From contig JAJRZC010000016.1 of assembly GCA_024275435.1 (NCBI GenBank), positions 1-34,019 on the forward strand: DNA of 34,019 bases. Direction: 5' to 3'. Positions within the stretch are counted from its first letter, which is position 1, and each line of letters opens with the position of its first letter. The position numbers and the translations under genes were made by a program. This stretch comes from Alphaproteobacteria bacterium (GTDB lineage: Bacteria; Pseudomonadota; Alphaproteobacteria; Rhizobiales; Hyphomicrobiaceae). The notes under the pieces are model-generated. The model had not been told where the DNA came from. It did no database searches and saw only the letters and a program-made list of their open reading frames with translations. This document shows positions 20,040-27,607 of this stretch, in pieces.

Positions 20040-20131
20040 GGTATCTCAAACGCTGTTAGAACGTTGCAAGGATCTAAGGCCACACCAGTCACACGACAAC
20101 CTCGTCGACATGATCAGGGGATCTACCATGA

Positions 20132-20158
20132 TTGGTGTTATCCCAGCACCAACACCAA
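20132..20158. promoter_or_regulatory. Inverted repeat between nuoA and the divergent gene
   Basis: Perfect 8-bp inverted repeat, TTGGTGTT at 20132-20139 and AACACCAA at 20151-20158, 11-base spacer. It is 93 bases upstream of the nuoA start and about 108 upstream of the divergent gene. It could be an operator for one or both, or a leader hairpin in the nuo transcript. No regulator is identified. Confidence 0.4.
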
Positions 20159-20266
20159 CGCAACCAGCACTTGGTCTCACCCCATTGTTATTTTCAAACT
20201 TAGTCGCCCATTAGACCCTAAGATTCACCGAAACCTCGTATAGAAACATTTGCGGGAGCAAGGTCT

Positions 20267-20665
20267 ATGGCAATCTTGAATTACTTCGCGGCAGGAATCA
20301 TGACGATCCTGGGCGGTCTTCACCTGATCTATGCCTTATATGATTTATTCTTCCATCCGCGTTACTTCCGCCCAGCGGACAAAGCGCTCATGGCAGCGAT
20401 GCAAAAAACACATCCTTCAATATCCCCTCACGCGCGTAACTACTGGCTCAGCGTGGTGGGTTTTAATATCAGCCATGCCATTGGTGTTTTGCTGTTTGCC
20501 CTTCTGATCATCCTAGCAGCCGACGAAAAAGTATCTTACCTCCAACCTGGCTTGATAGCCGTAGCCATGGCCTACACTTTTATTTCATGGAAATGCTGGT
20601 TTTTCATACCGACACTGGGATCAGCTATCACTGCCATACTCCTCGCAGCCGCCTTGATGCTATAA
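20267..20665 (+). CDS. Small four-helix membrane protein, LIC_13387-like
   Basis: 132 aa, four hydrophobic segments (about 5-26, 61-84, 92-112, 114-131). The middle segment WLSVVGFNISHAIGVLLFAL, with a conserved-looking NxSH, resembles a family of small membrane proteins named after LIC_13387 as I recall it; function unknown. ATG 20267 is preceded by GGGAG and AAGG. Transcribed away from nuoA. No nearby partner on the same strand. Confidence 0.8.
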   Translation: MAILNYFAAGIMTILGGLHLIYALYDLFFHPRYFRPADKALMAAMQKTHPSISPHARNYWLSVVGFNISHAIGVLLFALLIILAADEKVSYLQPGLIAVAMAYTFISWKCWFFIPTLGSAITAILLAAALML

Positions 20666-20758
20666 AATACACAGGAAGCAGACACGACAAAACTCGCTCG
20701 CTAGCAAGAGAAACAAGCAAGCCGAAATAAATCATGTAAAGAAGAATCTAAGGAATAA

Positions 20759-20835
<77 letters not shown>

Positions 20836-21260
20836 GCAAGCGGAACACTGACCCTGATGGTAGGCAGTATCATCGGGCCGAACGTTTCGGAGCGCCCGAT
20901 GTACGTCTTCAACAGGCCCAAGTCAAGGACCGGTTAGGATCCATGATCTGCGACATCAAAAGCCGCTAAAATTCACCAAAGCTCAAATGCCAGCTTAAAA
21001 TCAAACCAACCAATCCACAAAACAAGGAAACAAACCATACATTTGAGCATAACGAGGCTTCCCCACAATATGCCCTCACAAGACCCAATGTCAGCCACAA
21101 TTCATAAGCCGCAGCCTGATAAATTTAAATTTCATTCATCAGGAGTTCAGGTAACCAGTGCTAGTTCAACAAACAACGTGCTGCAAAATGCGCGCATTAT
21201 ATCAAAAAAACCATTGATTATGGATCAAAGAACTGCCGGAAGAATTTTGGAGATGAGGCA
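20836..21260. other. Stretch between tRNA-Asp and the His/Cys-rich protein gene
   Basis: 425 bases. It holds the hairpin at 20871-20901 (listed separately), then A-rich sequence. A frame from TTG 21043 (or ATG 21070) to TGA 21264 overlaps the next gene start as ATGA, but has no ribosome site and no family; its part NNVLQNARIISKKPL loosely resembles NTVLKNAAVTQSKGL in the next protein. I do not call it a gene. Confidence 0.5.
20871..20901. repeat. GC-rich hairpin upstream of tRNA-Asp
   Basis: Nested inverted repeat: CATCGGG (20871-20877) pairs with CCCGATG (20895-20901), and inside it CCGAA (20878-20882) pairs with TTCGG (20886-20890). No T tract follows on either strand, so it is not an ordinary intrinsic terminator. 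It sits 36-66 bases upstream of the tRNA on the minus strand, where promoter elements would be expected. Confidence 0.5.
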
Positions 21261-21680
21261 ATGAAGACAATCAGCAAAACTCTCGGTATCCTGGCATTCG
21301 CTGTCTTGATGCCTTTCACAGTCAGTGGGGCCATGGCAGCCCAGGCACCAGATACTCTTACTGTAACAACACCTACCAACACGGTTCTTAAAAACGCGGC
21401 CGTTACTCAGTCCAAGGGGCTTGTTGAAAAAACAGTAAAACCAGAAACCATTAAAGTGGCCGGCCGCCGAGGCCGTGGACTAGCACTGGGCATTATCGCT
21501 GGAGTTGCAACAGCTGCCATTTTATCAGGGGCTGCACGTTCCCATCACTACGATTCCCATTACGGCTATCGTCATTCGCGTGCCTACCGTCGTCACCAAA
21601 GACGATGCAATCGTTGGGCCCACCGTTGTGATTATGGCAACGACCGCGCTTGCCACGAATACTACACACACTGCGAATAA
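21261..21680 (+). CDS. Small exported His/Cys-rich protein
   Basis: 139 aa; no family recognised with confidence. N-terminal signal peptide (MKT...SGAMA, likely cut after about residue 26), then a Thr/Val-rich region, RRGRG, a glycine-rich hydrophobic segment (about 73-92), and a C-terminal part rich in His, Tyr and Arg with four cysteines spaced CNRWAHRC and ACHEYYTHC. Small proteins with a W..C..GN..AC..Y...C pattern occur in Hyphomicrobiales envelopes. The histidines and paired cysteines could bind metal or form disulfides; both are guesses. ATG 21261 has GAGG just upstream; a strong terminator follows. Confidence 0.85.
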   Translation: MKTISKTLGILAFAVLMPFTVSGAMAAQAPDTLTVTTPTNTVLKNAAVTQSKGLVEKTVKPETIKVAGRRGRGLALGIIAGVATAAILSGAARSHHYDSHYGYRHSRAYRRHQRRCNRWAHRCDYGNDRACHEYYTHCE

Positions 21681-21711
21681 AAACCCAACAAAACGCACCT
21701 TGAAATAAGAG

Positions 21712-21748
21712 ACAGGCGCTTTGGAATAGTCCGGAGCGCCTGTTTTTT
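21712..21748 (+). terminator. Intrinsic terminator after the His/Cys-rich protein
   Basis: Perfect 9-bp stem ACAGGCGCT (21712-21720) / AGCGCCTGT (21735-21743), followed by TTTTTT (21743-21748), 31 bases after the stop codon. A textbook Rho-independent terminator on the plus strand that insulates ccrM from the upstream gene. Confidence 0.92.
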
Positions 21749-22155
21749 GTGCTCTGGTCTTATGCATTGACCTTCAAACACATATTTAACGCCGCAAATT
21801 GTTCGCCATTTGTTTGTCAAAATCTACTGATTCCTTGGCCCCCAAGAAATGATCCTATGACCTGCAGCCCGCAGCGTTAATCATTCGTTAACCATCCTCA
21901 ACGAGCATCCCGCCCCGCTCCTTTTGCACCAAAACAAGAGAACCTAAGACCAACTAACAAGCGTTATATGCACCTGAAAACAAATTTGAAATATGGGAGA
22001 TCACAACGTGCCCTCCATAGGATAGGGTCGGTGTCAGAAAGTAAAAAACCAGCCCAAGCACCAATCATAAGGTGAAGCCAGCTGGCTATCAGTTCGAGTA
22101 AGTACCAAAAGCGCCAATAAAGCGCACCAGTGTTAGCGTAAGAGAGTTTTGTAGA
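21749..22155 (+). promoter_or_regulatory. ccrM upstream region with long leader
   Basis: 407 bases without a gene between the terminator and ccrM. It contains one GANTC site (GATTC at 21829-21833), the CtrA-like box at 21877-21891, a Pribnow-like TTATAT near 21964, and a 12-bp palindrome AGCCAGCTGGCT at 22076-22087. If transcription starts near the CtrA-like box the leader would be roughly 200 bases or more. Confidence 0.6.
21877..21891 (+). promoter_or_regulatory. CtrA-like binding site TTAA-N7-TTAA
   Basis: TTAA at 21877-21880 and TTAA at 21888-21891, separated by exactly seven bases; the second half continues as TTAACCAT, the alternative CtrA half-site. It lies 265 bases upstream of ccrM. 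In Caulobacter, CtrA activates ccrM late in the cell cycle through such a site, so the match in motif and target supports the call. Confidence 0.75.
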
Positions 22156-23292
22156 ATGGTTTCGCGTCGCCCCAAACTCAAGAAATCCGCCCAGAATCTC
22201 AATACAGTCCTTGTTGGAGACTGTGTTGAAGAACTAAGAAAACTAGAAGACGCCAGCGTTGATCTCGTTTTCGCCGACCCTCCCTACAACCTCCAGCTTG
22301 ACCGGGAACTTCTTCGCCCAAACAACAGCCGTGTCGACGGCGTTGATGATGATTGGGATAAATTTCCAAGTTTTGAGGATTACGATCGCTTTTGCCGTGC
22401 TTGGCTTGCTCAGTGCCGCCGTGTTCTCAAACCCCATGGAGCAATTTGGGTCATCGGCTCTTACCACAACGTGTTCCGGCTTGGAGCCTCTCTTCAGGAC
22501 CAGGGCTTCTGGCTTCTCAACGACATCATCTGGCGAAAAGTAAACCCAATGCCTAACTTCCGTGGGCGTCGTTTCACCAACGCCCATGAAACTCTGATCT
22601 GGGCCGCTCGTGATCAAAAGTCCCGCTATACATTCAACTACGAATCCATGAAGGCACTAAATGACGACCTCCAAATGAGATCGGATTGGTTGTTTCCAAT
22701 TTGCGCCGGGCCAGAACGTCTAAAAAACAAACAAGGAAAAAAGGCTCACCCGACTCAAAAGCCGCAATCCTTGCTTCATCGCATCGTGCTAGCCACCACA
22801 AAACCCGGTGATGTAGTCCTAGACCCATTTTTCGGAACAGGCACCACCGGCGCGGTCGCCAAGGAGCTGGGCCGCAACTGGATCGGTATTGAACGCGATA
22901 AAGCCTACGCCAAAATTGCCACCAAACGCATCAAGGATGTGAAGCCTCTGCCCGCCCCCGCCCTTGAAACTCAGCGCTCCAAGCGCGCAGAACCACGCGT
23001 ACCATTTGGCACCATTATCGAAATGGGAATTATCGAACCGGGCACGAAATTATTTGACCCACGAAAAAAATTCCGCGCAGAGGTCAAAGCCGACGGAACC
23101 TTGGCCTATAAAGGTAACCAAGGTTCAATCCACCGCTTGGGGGCACAGGTTCAGGGCAAAAGTGCTTGCAATGGCTGGACTTTCTGGCACTTCGAAACCA
23201 AAGGCAAACTCCAACCCATCGATAACCTTCGCGATATCGCACGAGACCGCCTCGGCCTCAAAACACCGCCCTCCCTTGTCGCAGCAGAATAG
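22156..23292 (+). CDS. ccrM: CcrM-type adenine-N6 DNA methyltransferase (GANTC)
   Basis: Cell-cycle-regulated methyltransferase that methylates adenine in GANTC and helps time transcription in alphaproteobacteria. 378 aa. Beta-class order: DPPYN at residues 41-45 first, HPTQKP near 198-203 and the SAM-binding DPFFGTGT at 223-230 later. After the catalytic part (to about 265) comes the additional C-terminal domain typical of CcrM (about 275-370, with [11 protein letters not shown] and NGWTFWHFE), which separates it from shorter restriction-associated enzymes. No restriction endonuclease lies nearby, in keeping with an orphan methylase. ATG 22156 has AGAGAG about ten bases upstream. Confidence 0.96.
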   Translation: MVSRRPKLKKSAQNLNTVLVGDCVEELRKLEDASVDLVFADPPYNLQLDRELLRPNNSRVDGVDDDWDKFPSFEDYDRFCRAWLAQCRRVLKPHGAIWVIGSYHNVFRLGASLQDQGFWLLNDIIWRKVNPMPNFRGRRFTNAHETLIWAARDQKSRYTFNYESMKALNDDLQMRSDWLFPICAGPERLKNKQGKKAHPTQKPQSLLHRIVLATTKPGDVVLDPFFGTGTTGAVAKELGRNWIGIERDKAYAKIATKRIKDVKPLPAPALETQRSKRAEPRVPFGTIIEMGIIEPGTKLFDPRKKFRAEVKADGTLAYKGNQGSIHRLGAQVQGKSACNGWTFWHFETKGKLQPIDNLRDIARDRLGLKTPPSLVAAE

Positions 23293-23415
23293 TTCAGTCA
23301 TAAGCTAGACTGGACCGTAACAGGAACACTGCATAAGCAGGACTTGAACCCAAGCAAAGACTGTACTCTTATGGAAAAAGCTTGGAAATAATCCCGCCTA
23401 CCCAGGAGAGTGTTT

Positions 23416-24798
23416 GTGCAAAGTACGACCCGGCGAGCCAGCCTGCTTAGCGACCTTGCGGTCTTCAAAGCTCAAATCACAAAACCGATCCTGTCAGCAC
23501 ACCAATTGTCTGCAAATCTCAGCGGCGTCCACCGTGCCTTTCTCACCATGAAATTCAATCACTATGATTTAGGCGATCATAACAGCTCGGTCCCCGCCCT
23601 CATGAACGCAGTGTTTGACTTGCGCCAAGCACTACGTGCCAAAATCACCCGTTGGAACAACCTAGGCCTAATGCCCCAAGAGGTCCAAAAAGCAGCCCGC
23701 GATATCCTTCGAGATTCAAGATATATAGGAGATATTCTGGGAGAAATCTGGGTCAATCATGAACGCCTCGATGCCGACCGAAAATCACTACGCGCCTTCA
23801 CCGGAACAAATTACAATACCTTCGTAGCCAGCCAATACGACAACGGACAAAACATAACCTTCAAATCCGGGGACGTGATTTTAAGCCGTGGACGGCTGCA
23901 AAATTCTGCCGCCATTGCGCGCATCGGTGATATTGATTCACAGTTTTCCCATGTCTCCATGGTCTACATCGACCCAAAAGGCGGCCACTGGGCTGTTGAA
24001 AGCCTGATCGAGGAGGGCGCCCATATTGTACCCCTCCAAACGGCGCTGGAACACGGCTTAGCCCGCGCAATTGTCTTCCGCCACCGAGATGAAAACCTAG
24101 CCCAGCGCGCCGCCCACATCATTCATGATCGCATTTTACAATCGCGATCAAAGCATGGTCAGCGCATCTGGTATGATTTTACAATGCAGATCGACCAAGG
24201 TCGAAATCTGTTTTGCTCAGAACTCGTCCATCGCGCCTTCAAAGAAGCAAGCCAGGGCTCTGTTCTTCTTCCCACCTTTCCCACCAAGCTCCATATGAAG
24301 AATTATGACTTCCCCGACCGTATAGGTGTAACAGCGCGCGAAACATTTGCCCCCGGCGATCTCGAACTGGAACCCGATTTCGATATTGTAGCGGAATGGC
24401 AAGACTATCGAACCACGGCCGATCTGCGCTTGCAGGATATCGCAATGGATAAGATGTTCGAGTGGATGGACAATGAAAACTTCAAGTTCAGGGAAACGTT
24501 CCTGATCAAGCTTATTTCCATGTTCGGCCGTACCGCGACTTATATGTCGACCACACTCCAGGACATCGTATTCCAGGTAATTCCCAAAATACCACCGAAC
24601 ATGAGCCGCAAGGCCGTCGCGACAATCGCAATGCTGAACGAAACCGGTCAGGAACTTCTCATACCTTTGCGCAAGCACGACGAAAGCACAGCTAAGTCAA
24701 CAGGCTTTCCCATGCACCCTTCCGAGATCATGAATATGCTTGATGAAATCTACGCCCAGTCGCCAGACGAAATCGGGTACTTGCGGCGCGCGCGCTAA
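23416..24798 (+). CDS. YiiX-type permuted NlpC/P60-like hydrolase
   Basis: About 460 aa, cytoplasmic by appearance. The middle part (about 150-280) has the permuted papain-like layout of YaeF/YiiX proteins: GDVILSRG, then histidine in FSHVSM (about residue 179), a Glu in WAVES (about 195), and the cysteine later in LFCSELVHRAF (about 267). This order (His before Cys) is the permuted form; known relatives are suspected amidases or acyl-hydrolases acting on lipids or peptidoglycan. The N-terminal 145 residues are helical and the last 170 include two weakly hydrophobic stretches; neither is recognised. GTG 23416 is chosen because AGGAG lies seven bases before it; GTG 23410 is too close to it. 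Ends overlapping the convergent gene by four bases. Confidence 0.88.
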   Translation: MQSTTRRASLLSDLAVFKAQITKPILSAHQLSANLSGVHRAFLTMKFNHYDLGDHNSSVPALMNAVFDLRQALRAKITRWNNLGLMPQEVQKAARDILRDSRYIGDILGEIWVNHERLDADRKSLRAFTGTNYNTFVASQYDNGQNITFKSGDVILSRGRLQNSAAIARIGDIDSQFSHVSMVYIDPKGGHWAVESLIEEGAHIVPLQTALEHGLARAIVFRHRDENLAQRAAHIIHDRILQSRSKHGQRIWYDFTMQIDQGRNLFCSELVHRAFKEASQGSVLLPTFPTKLHMKNYDFPDRIGVTARETFAPGDLELEPDFDIVAEWQDYRTTADLRLQDIAMDKMFEWMDNENFKFRETFLIKLISMFGRTATYMSTTLQDIVFQVIPKIPPNMSRKAVATIAMLNETGQELLIPLRKHDESTAKSTGFPMHPSEIMNMLDEIYAQSPDEIGYLRRAR

Positions 24799-25034
24799 CG
24801 ACGCCCTTTCATCAAGACTCGGCCCACTACAAACACGATGGCAGGAACAACAAGTGCGATTGCGCCATAGCTCAGCACATGCCACGTGACGGCGGCATCA
24901 TAGGCCGAAAGTGTCCCAGCATCCGTCGGGCTAAGATCCAATGACAAATGCGGCCAAGCGCCAACACAGGCGTAACCAACACCGATAATCCAGCCCACAG
25001 AAGCGACAACCCATAAACCTAACAATATTCTCAT
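24795..25034 (-). CDS. Small two-helix membrane protein
   Basis: 79 aa, not recognised. Two transmembrane helices (about 3-26 and 52-74) with a short region containing PTDAGTLSAYDAAVTW between them and a basic end (VLMKGRR). ATG 25034 has GGAG eleven bases upstream and GAGA nearer. Its stop overlaps that of the YiiX-like gene on the opposite strand (CTAA), so the two are tightly convergent. Length and lack of family leave some doubt. Confidence 0.7.
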   Translation of the reverse strand: MRILLGLWVVASVGWIIGVGYACVGAWPHLSLDLSPTDAGTLSAYDAAVTWHVLSYGAIALVVPAIVFVVGRVLMKGRR

Positions 25035-25343
25035 TGTCTCGTGTCTCCAGCTAGATTTATGACTATGAAAATCACGAACTGATAACCGGTCCGCTTCACC
25101 AATCCAACATTTGAAAAAGCCAAAGCTTGAAAAAGTCCGCGTTTTTCAATCCTTCAAAACACCAGATTACCGCGCCACGCTAGATTTACCAATCCGCGAT
25201 AAATACTTCGCCAAACACCAAACAATCACACCCCGGTCTGGTGCGGGTTTTGCTTAGAACAAGCTTAGCAGGCTGAACAGGTAGAAAACCAATAAAACCA
25301 AAAGCCTGAAAATCGAAAGCAATTCCGACAATGGTGTATCAAA
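25035..25343. other. Divergent intergenic stretch
   Basis: 309 bases without a supported gene. It holds the repeat TTGAAAAAG twice (25111-25119 and 25127-25135) and a perfect 8-bp inverted repeat TTGAAAAA/TTTTTCAA at 25127-25149. It should contain the promoters of the small membrane protein (minus) and the JmjC-like gene (plus); no clear -35/-10 pair stands out. Confidence 0.5.
25127..25149. repeat. Perfect inverted repeat TTGAAAAA-N7-TTTTTCAA
   Basis: TTGAAAAA at 25127-25134 and TTTTTCAA at 25142-25149 with a 7-base spacer; a third copy of the half-site lies at 25111. Its symmetry and the position between divergent genes suggest an operator, but the minus-strand copy could also act as a weak hairpin. 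Confidence 0.4.
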
Positions 25344-26309
25344 ATGAACCAAAACCAAGCACATGCCTCAATGGTAACGTTTAGCAACGACGAAGCAAAT
25401 AAGTTTGGTGACAGCTTTGTGCACTTCCGACACAGATTTCTGGAGTCGGGCCTGTTTACCGATGACAAGCTCGCAGAACTCATTGAGCGCTATCCGCGTG
25501 AGTTTTATGTCCTCACCAACATGACCAAACAGGGCGACGAACCAGTCTGGCGCAACGGAGACCTGAACGGCGTTTCGGGAAAGTTCGCCCTAGAGGCCAT
25601 CAAACAAGGTCGCCTATGGTTATGCTTGCGCCGCTTCGATGTCGTCGCTCCCCAATACGATGAATTGATAAAAGACAGCTTCAGAGACATAGAACGTCAA
25701 AATCCCGGACTGAAAACTTCTGACCACAAGTCGAGCATGTTGATCTCTTCTCCTGGTGCACGTGTTCTGTATCATGCAGATGTCCCAATGGTTTCGCTTT
25801 GGCACATCCGCGGAAGAAAACGCGTCTGGCTTTACGACCCAGAAAACAAACAGCACCTACCGGAAACAAGTCTAGAAAAAATCATTCTGCGCGAAACCGA
25901 AGAGGAACTGCACTACGATCCATCCTGGGATCAAGATGCCAAAAACATCATTCTAGAACCTGGATACGCTTTGAGCTGGCGGCACAATGCCCCTCACCGC
26001 GTCGACAACCTGGATGAACTCAACGTCTCCATAACAACGGATTTCTTCACCCCAATGACCAAGCGTCGCTACGGCGTGATTTACACCAACGGCCACATGC
26101 GCCGCCGTCTTGGGATAAATCCAAGCAGCACCAACCCCAATAGCGTCGCAGCCTATGCAAAGTGCGCTGCCGCATTGGCGCTCAAGAAAGTTGGATTCGG
26201 GAAATCAGGAGAACGTGAGATGATCCAGGAATTCAAATTAAACCATCACAAACCAGGAACGCTCATCGAGCTTCCTAAGAACCAACAGCACCCCATTCCG
26301 CAAGTGTAA
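25344..26309 (+). CDS. JmjC/cupin-like protein, putative Fe(II)/2-oxoglutarate oxygenase
   Basis: 321 aa. The core has H144-x-D146 in YHADVPMVSLWHIRG, followed by GRKRVWLYDP, and a later histidine H218 in WRHNAPHRVDN, with VSITTDFF after it. This is the HxD...H metal triad and strand order of JmjC/cupin-8 proteins, which usually hydroxylate proteins or small molecules with Fe(II) and 2-oxoglutarate. The 2-oxoglutarate-binding residue is not certain. The C-terminal 80 residues (from about 240) are basic and not recognised. ATG 25344; no strong ribosome site seen. Stands alone; the gene ends 22 bases from the convergent mutY stop. Confidence 0.82.
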   Translation: MNQNQAHASMVTFSNDEANKFGDSFVHFRHRFLESGLFTDDKLAELIERYPREFYVLTNMTKQGDEPVWRNGDLNGVSGKFALEAIKQGRLWLCLRRFDVVAPQYDELIKDSFRDIERQNPGLKTSDHKSSMLISSPGARVLYHADVPMVSLWHIRGRKRVWLYDPENKQHLPETSLEKIILRETEEELHYDPSWDQDAKNIILEPGYALSWRHNAPHRVDNLDELNVSITTDFFTPMTKRRYGVIYTNGHMRRRLGINPSSTNPNSVAAYAKCAAALALKKVGFGKSGEREMIQEFKLNHHKPGTLIELPKNQQHPIPQV

Positions 26310-26331
26310 ATCACAAAAAACGTGACGTTCT

Positions 26332-27438
26332 TCAATGCTCCTTTAAAGCGTGGGAAATAACTTTGTTCATCACCGATGGCAGAGCGAACTGCGAAATTTT
26401 GTTTCGATTCACCCAACGGCAGCGTTCAGAATTCGCCCAAAGAGTAACGGCCGCATCCGCCGCAACCAATGTGCGGTACACCAAAAGTTCAAGCTTGAAA
26501 TGCGTAAATGTGTGCACCACCATTCCCGGCACCAACCACCATTCACCTTTGACCGGAGCCATCCCCAGCGCTTCATCTTCCACGGGCCACTCTTGATCCC
26601 AGTCCGTTGAAGGCACCTCATACATGCCGCCCAAAAGCCCAGCCTCAGGCCGTCGTCGCAACAGCACATGACCATCCTCGCGTAACGCCAGAAAAGCCAT
26701 GCCGCGACGAACCGGCCGCACCGGCTTCGCCAGGCGCTTGGGTAGTGTATCGGCGATCCCCTTTGCATAGCCATGACAATCACCCCGCAGCGGACACACC
26801 ATGCACGACGGCCGCTTTGGCGTACAAACACCCGCTCCCAAATCCATCATTGCCTGGGCAAAATCACCTGGTCTTTTTTGCGGTGTCATAGTCGCCGCCA
26901 ACCGTCTCAATTCAGCCTTGGCCGTTGGCAGAGGTGTGCTCAAAGCAAAAAGCCGCGCCACCACACGCTCAATATTGCCATCCACTGGTGTCGTTGGCTC
27001 TTGAAATGCAATGGCCGCAATTGCAGCAGCCGTATAAGGCCCAATGCCCGGTAGCGCCACCAGCTCAGACTCACTTTGAGGAAACCGACCGTCTAGTTCA
27101 CCGGCCAGCACCTTGGCGCATTTATGAAGACTCCGCGCCCGCGAATAGTACCCAAGCCCCGCCCAGGCCGTTAAAACATCATCAAGCTTCGCCTCAGCGA
27201 GACAAAAAACATCAGGCCATCGCTCCAGGAAAGATAGATAATAGGGGATAACGGCCTTGACCGTAGTTTGCTGAAGCATGACCTCGCTGATCCAAATTCG
27301 GTAAGGATCAATAGGCTCTCCTGCCTTGACCCGCCATGGCAGGTCACGCTTCTCGCCATCGTACCAATCAAGCAGAGCCGCCACCGTATCTGGCCCCGCA
27401 GGTCTCAATGGCAGTTGTATTCTAGCAACAGCCCCCAA
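26332..27438 (-). CDS. mutY: A/G-specific adenine glycosylase
   Basis: Removes adenine mispaired with 8-oxoguanine. About 368 aa. Seen: LPWR, the catalytic glutamate E52 in SEVMLQQT, WAGLGYYSRAR, the helix-hairpin-helix LPGIGPYTAAAIAA, catalytic D153 in VDGNIERV, and the 4Fe-4S cysteines C205, C212, C215, C221 (C-x6-C-x2-C-x5-C). The last 120 residues are the Nudix-like 8-oxoG recognition domain. No ATG is usable at the 5' end: TTG 27438 is chosen because AGGGGGA lies five bases upstream; TTG 27474 has no ribosome site. Divergent from the DUF721 gene. Confidence 0.95.
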   Translation of the reverse strand: MGAVARIQLPLRPAGPDTVAALLDWYDGEKRDLPWRVKAGEPIDPYRIWISEVMLQQTTVKAVIPYYLSFLERWPDVFCLAEAKLDDVLTAWAGLGYYSRARSLHKCAKVLAGELDGRFPQSESELVALPGIGPYTAAAIAAIAFQEPTTPVDGNIERVVARLFALSTPLPTAKAELRRLAATMTPQKRPGDFAQAMMDLGAGVCTPKRPSCMVCPLRGDCHGYAKGIADTLPKRLAKPVRPVRRGMAFLALREDGHVLLRRRPEAGLLGGMYEVPSTDWDQEWPVEDEALGMAPVKGEWWLVPGMVVHTFTHFKLELLVYRTLVAADAAVTLWANSERCRWVNRNKISQFALPSVMNKVISHALKEH

Positions 27439-27466
27439 AACGTCCCCCTGCCTCAAGCGCGAATCA

Positions 27467-27481
27467 TTTACCAAACGTTAA
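27467..27481. promoter_or_regulatory. Near-match CtrA box beside a GANTC site
   Basis: TTTA-N7-TTAA at 27467-27481, one mismatch from the CtrA box, with a GANTC site (GAATC 27461-27465) next to it, in the region between mutY and the divergent DUF721 gene. Weak on its own; noted because the same two motifs occur before ccrM. Confidence 0.25.
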
Positions 27482-27607
27482 GCATGTTCGCGCGTCCTGA
27501 ATACCAGTGGTCCCCGCCTGTACACCACAACATGACGATCCAGGCGGGAAACACGAAGCAGACAAGGCTGGATACCACCGCCACATCAACTCAAATGGTG
27601 CGAAAGC

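Noticed and set aside
23293-23340. Imperfect stem after ccrM as a terminator
   Set aside because: 7 pairs with a wobble and no T tract; not convincing.
24217-24678. 153-codon minus-strand frame opposite the YiiX-like gene
   Set aside because: No ribosome site, no family; the plus-strand gene is clear.
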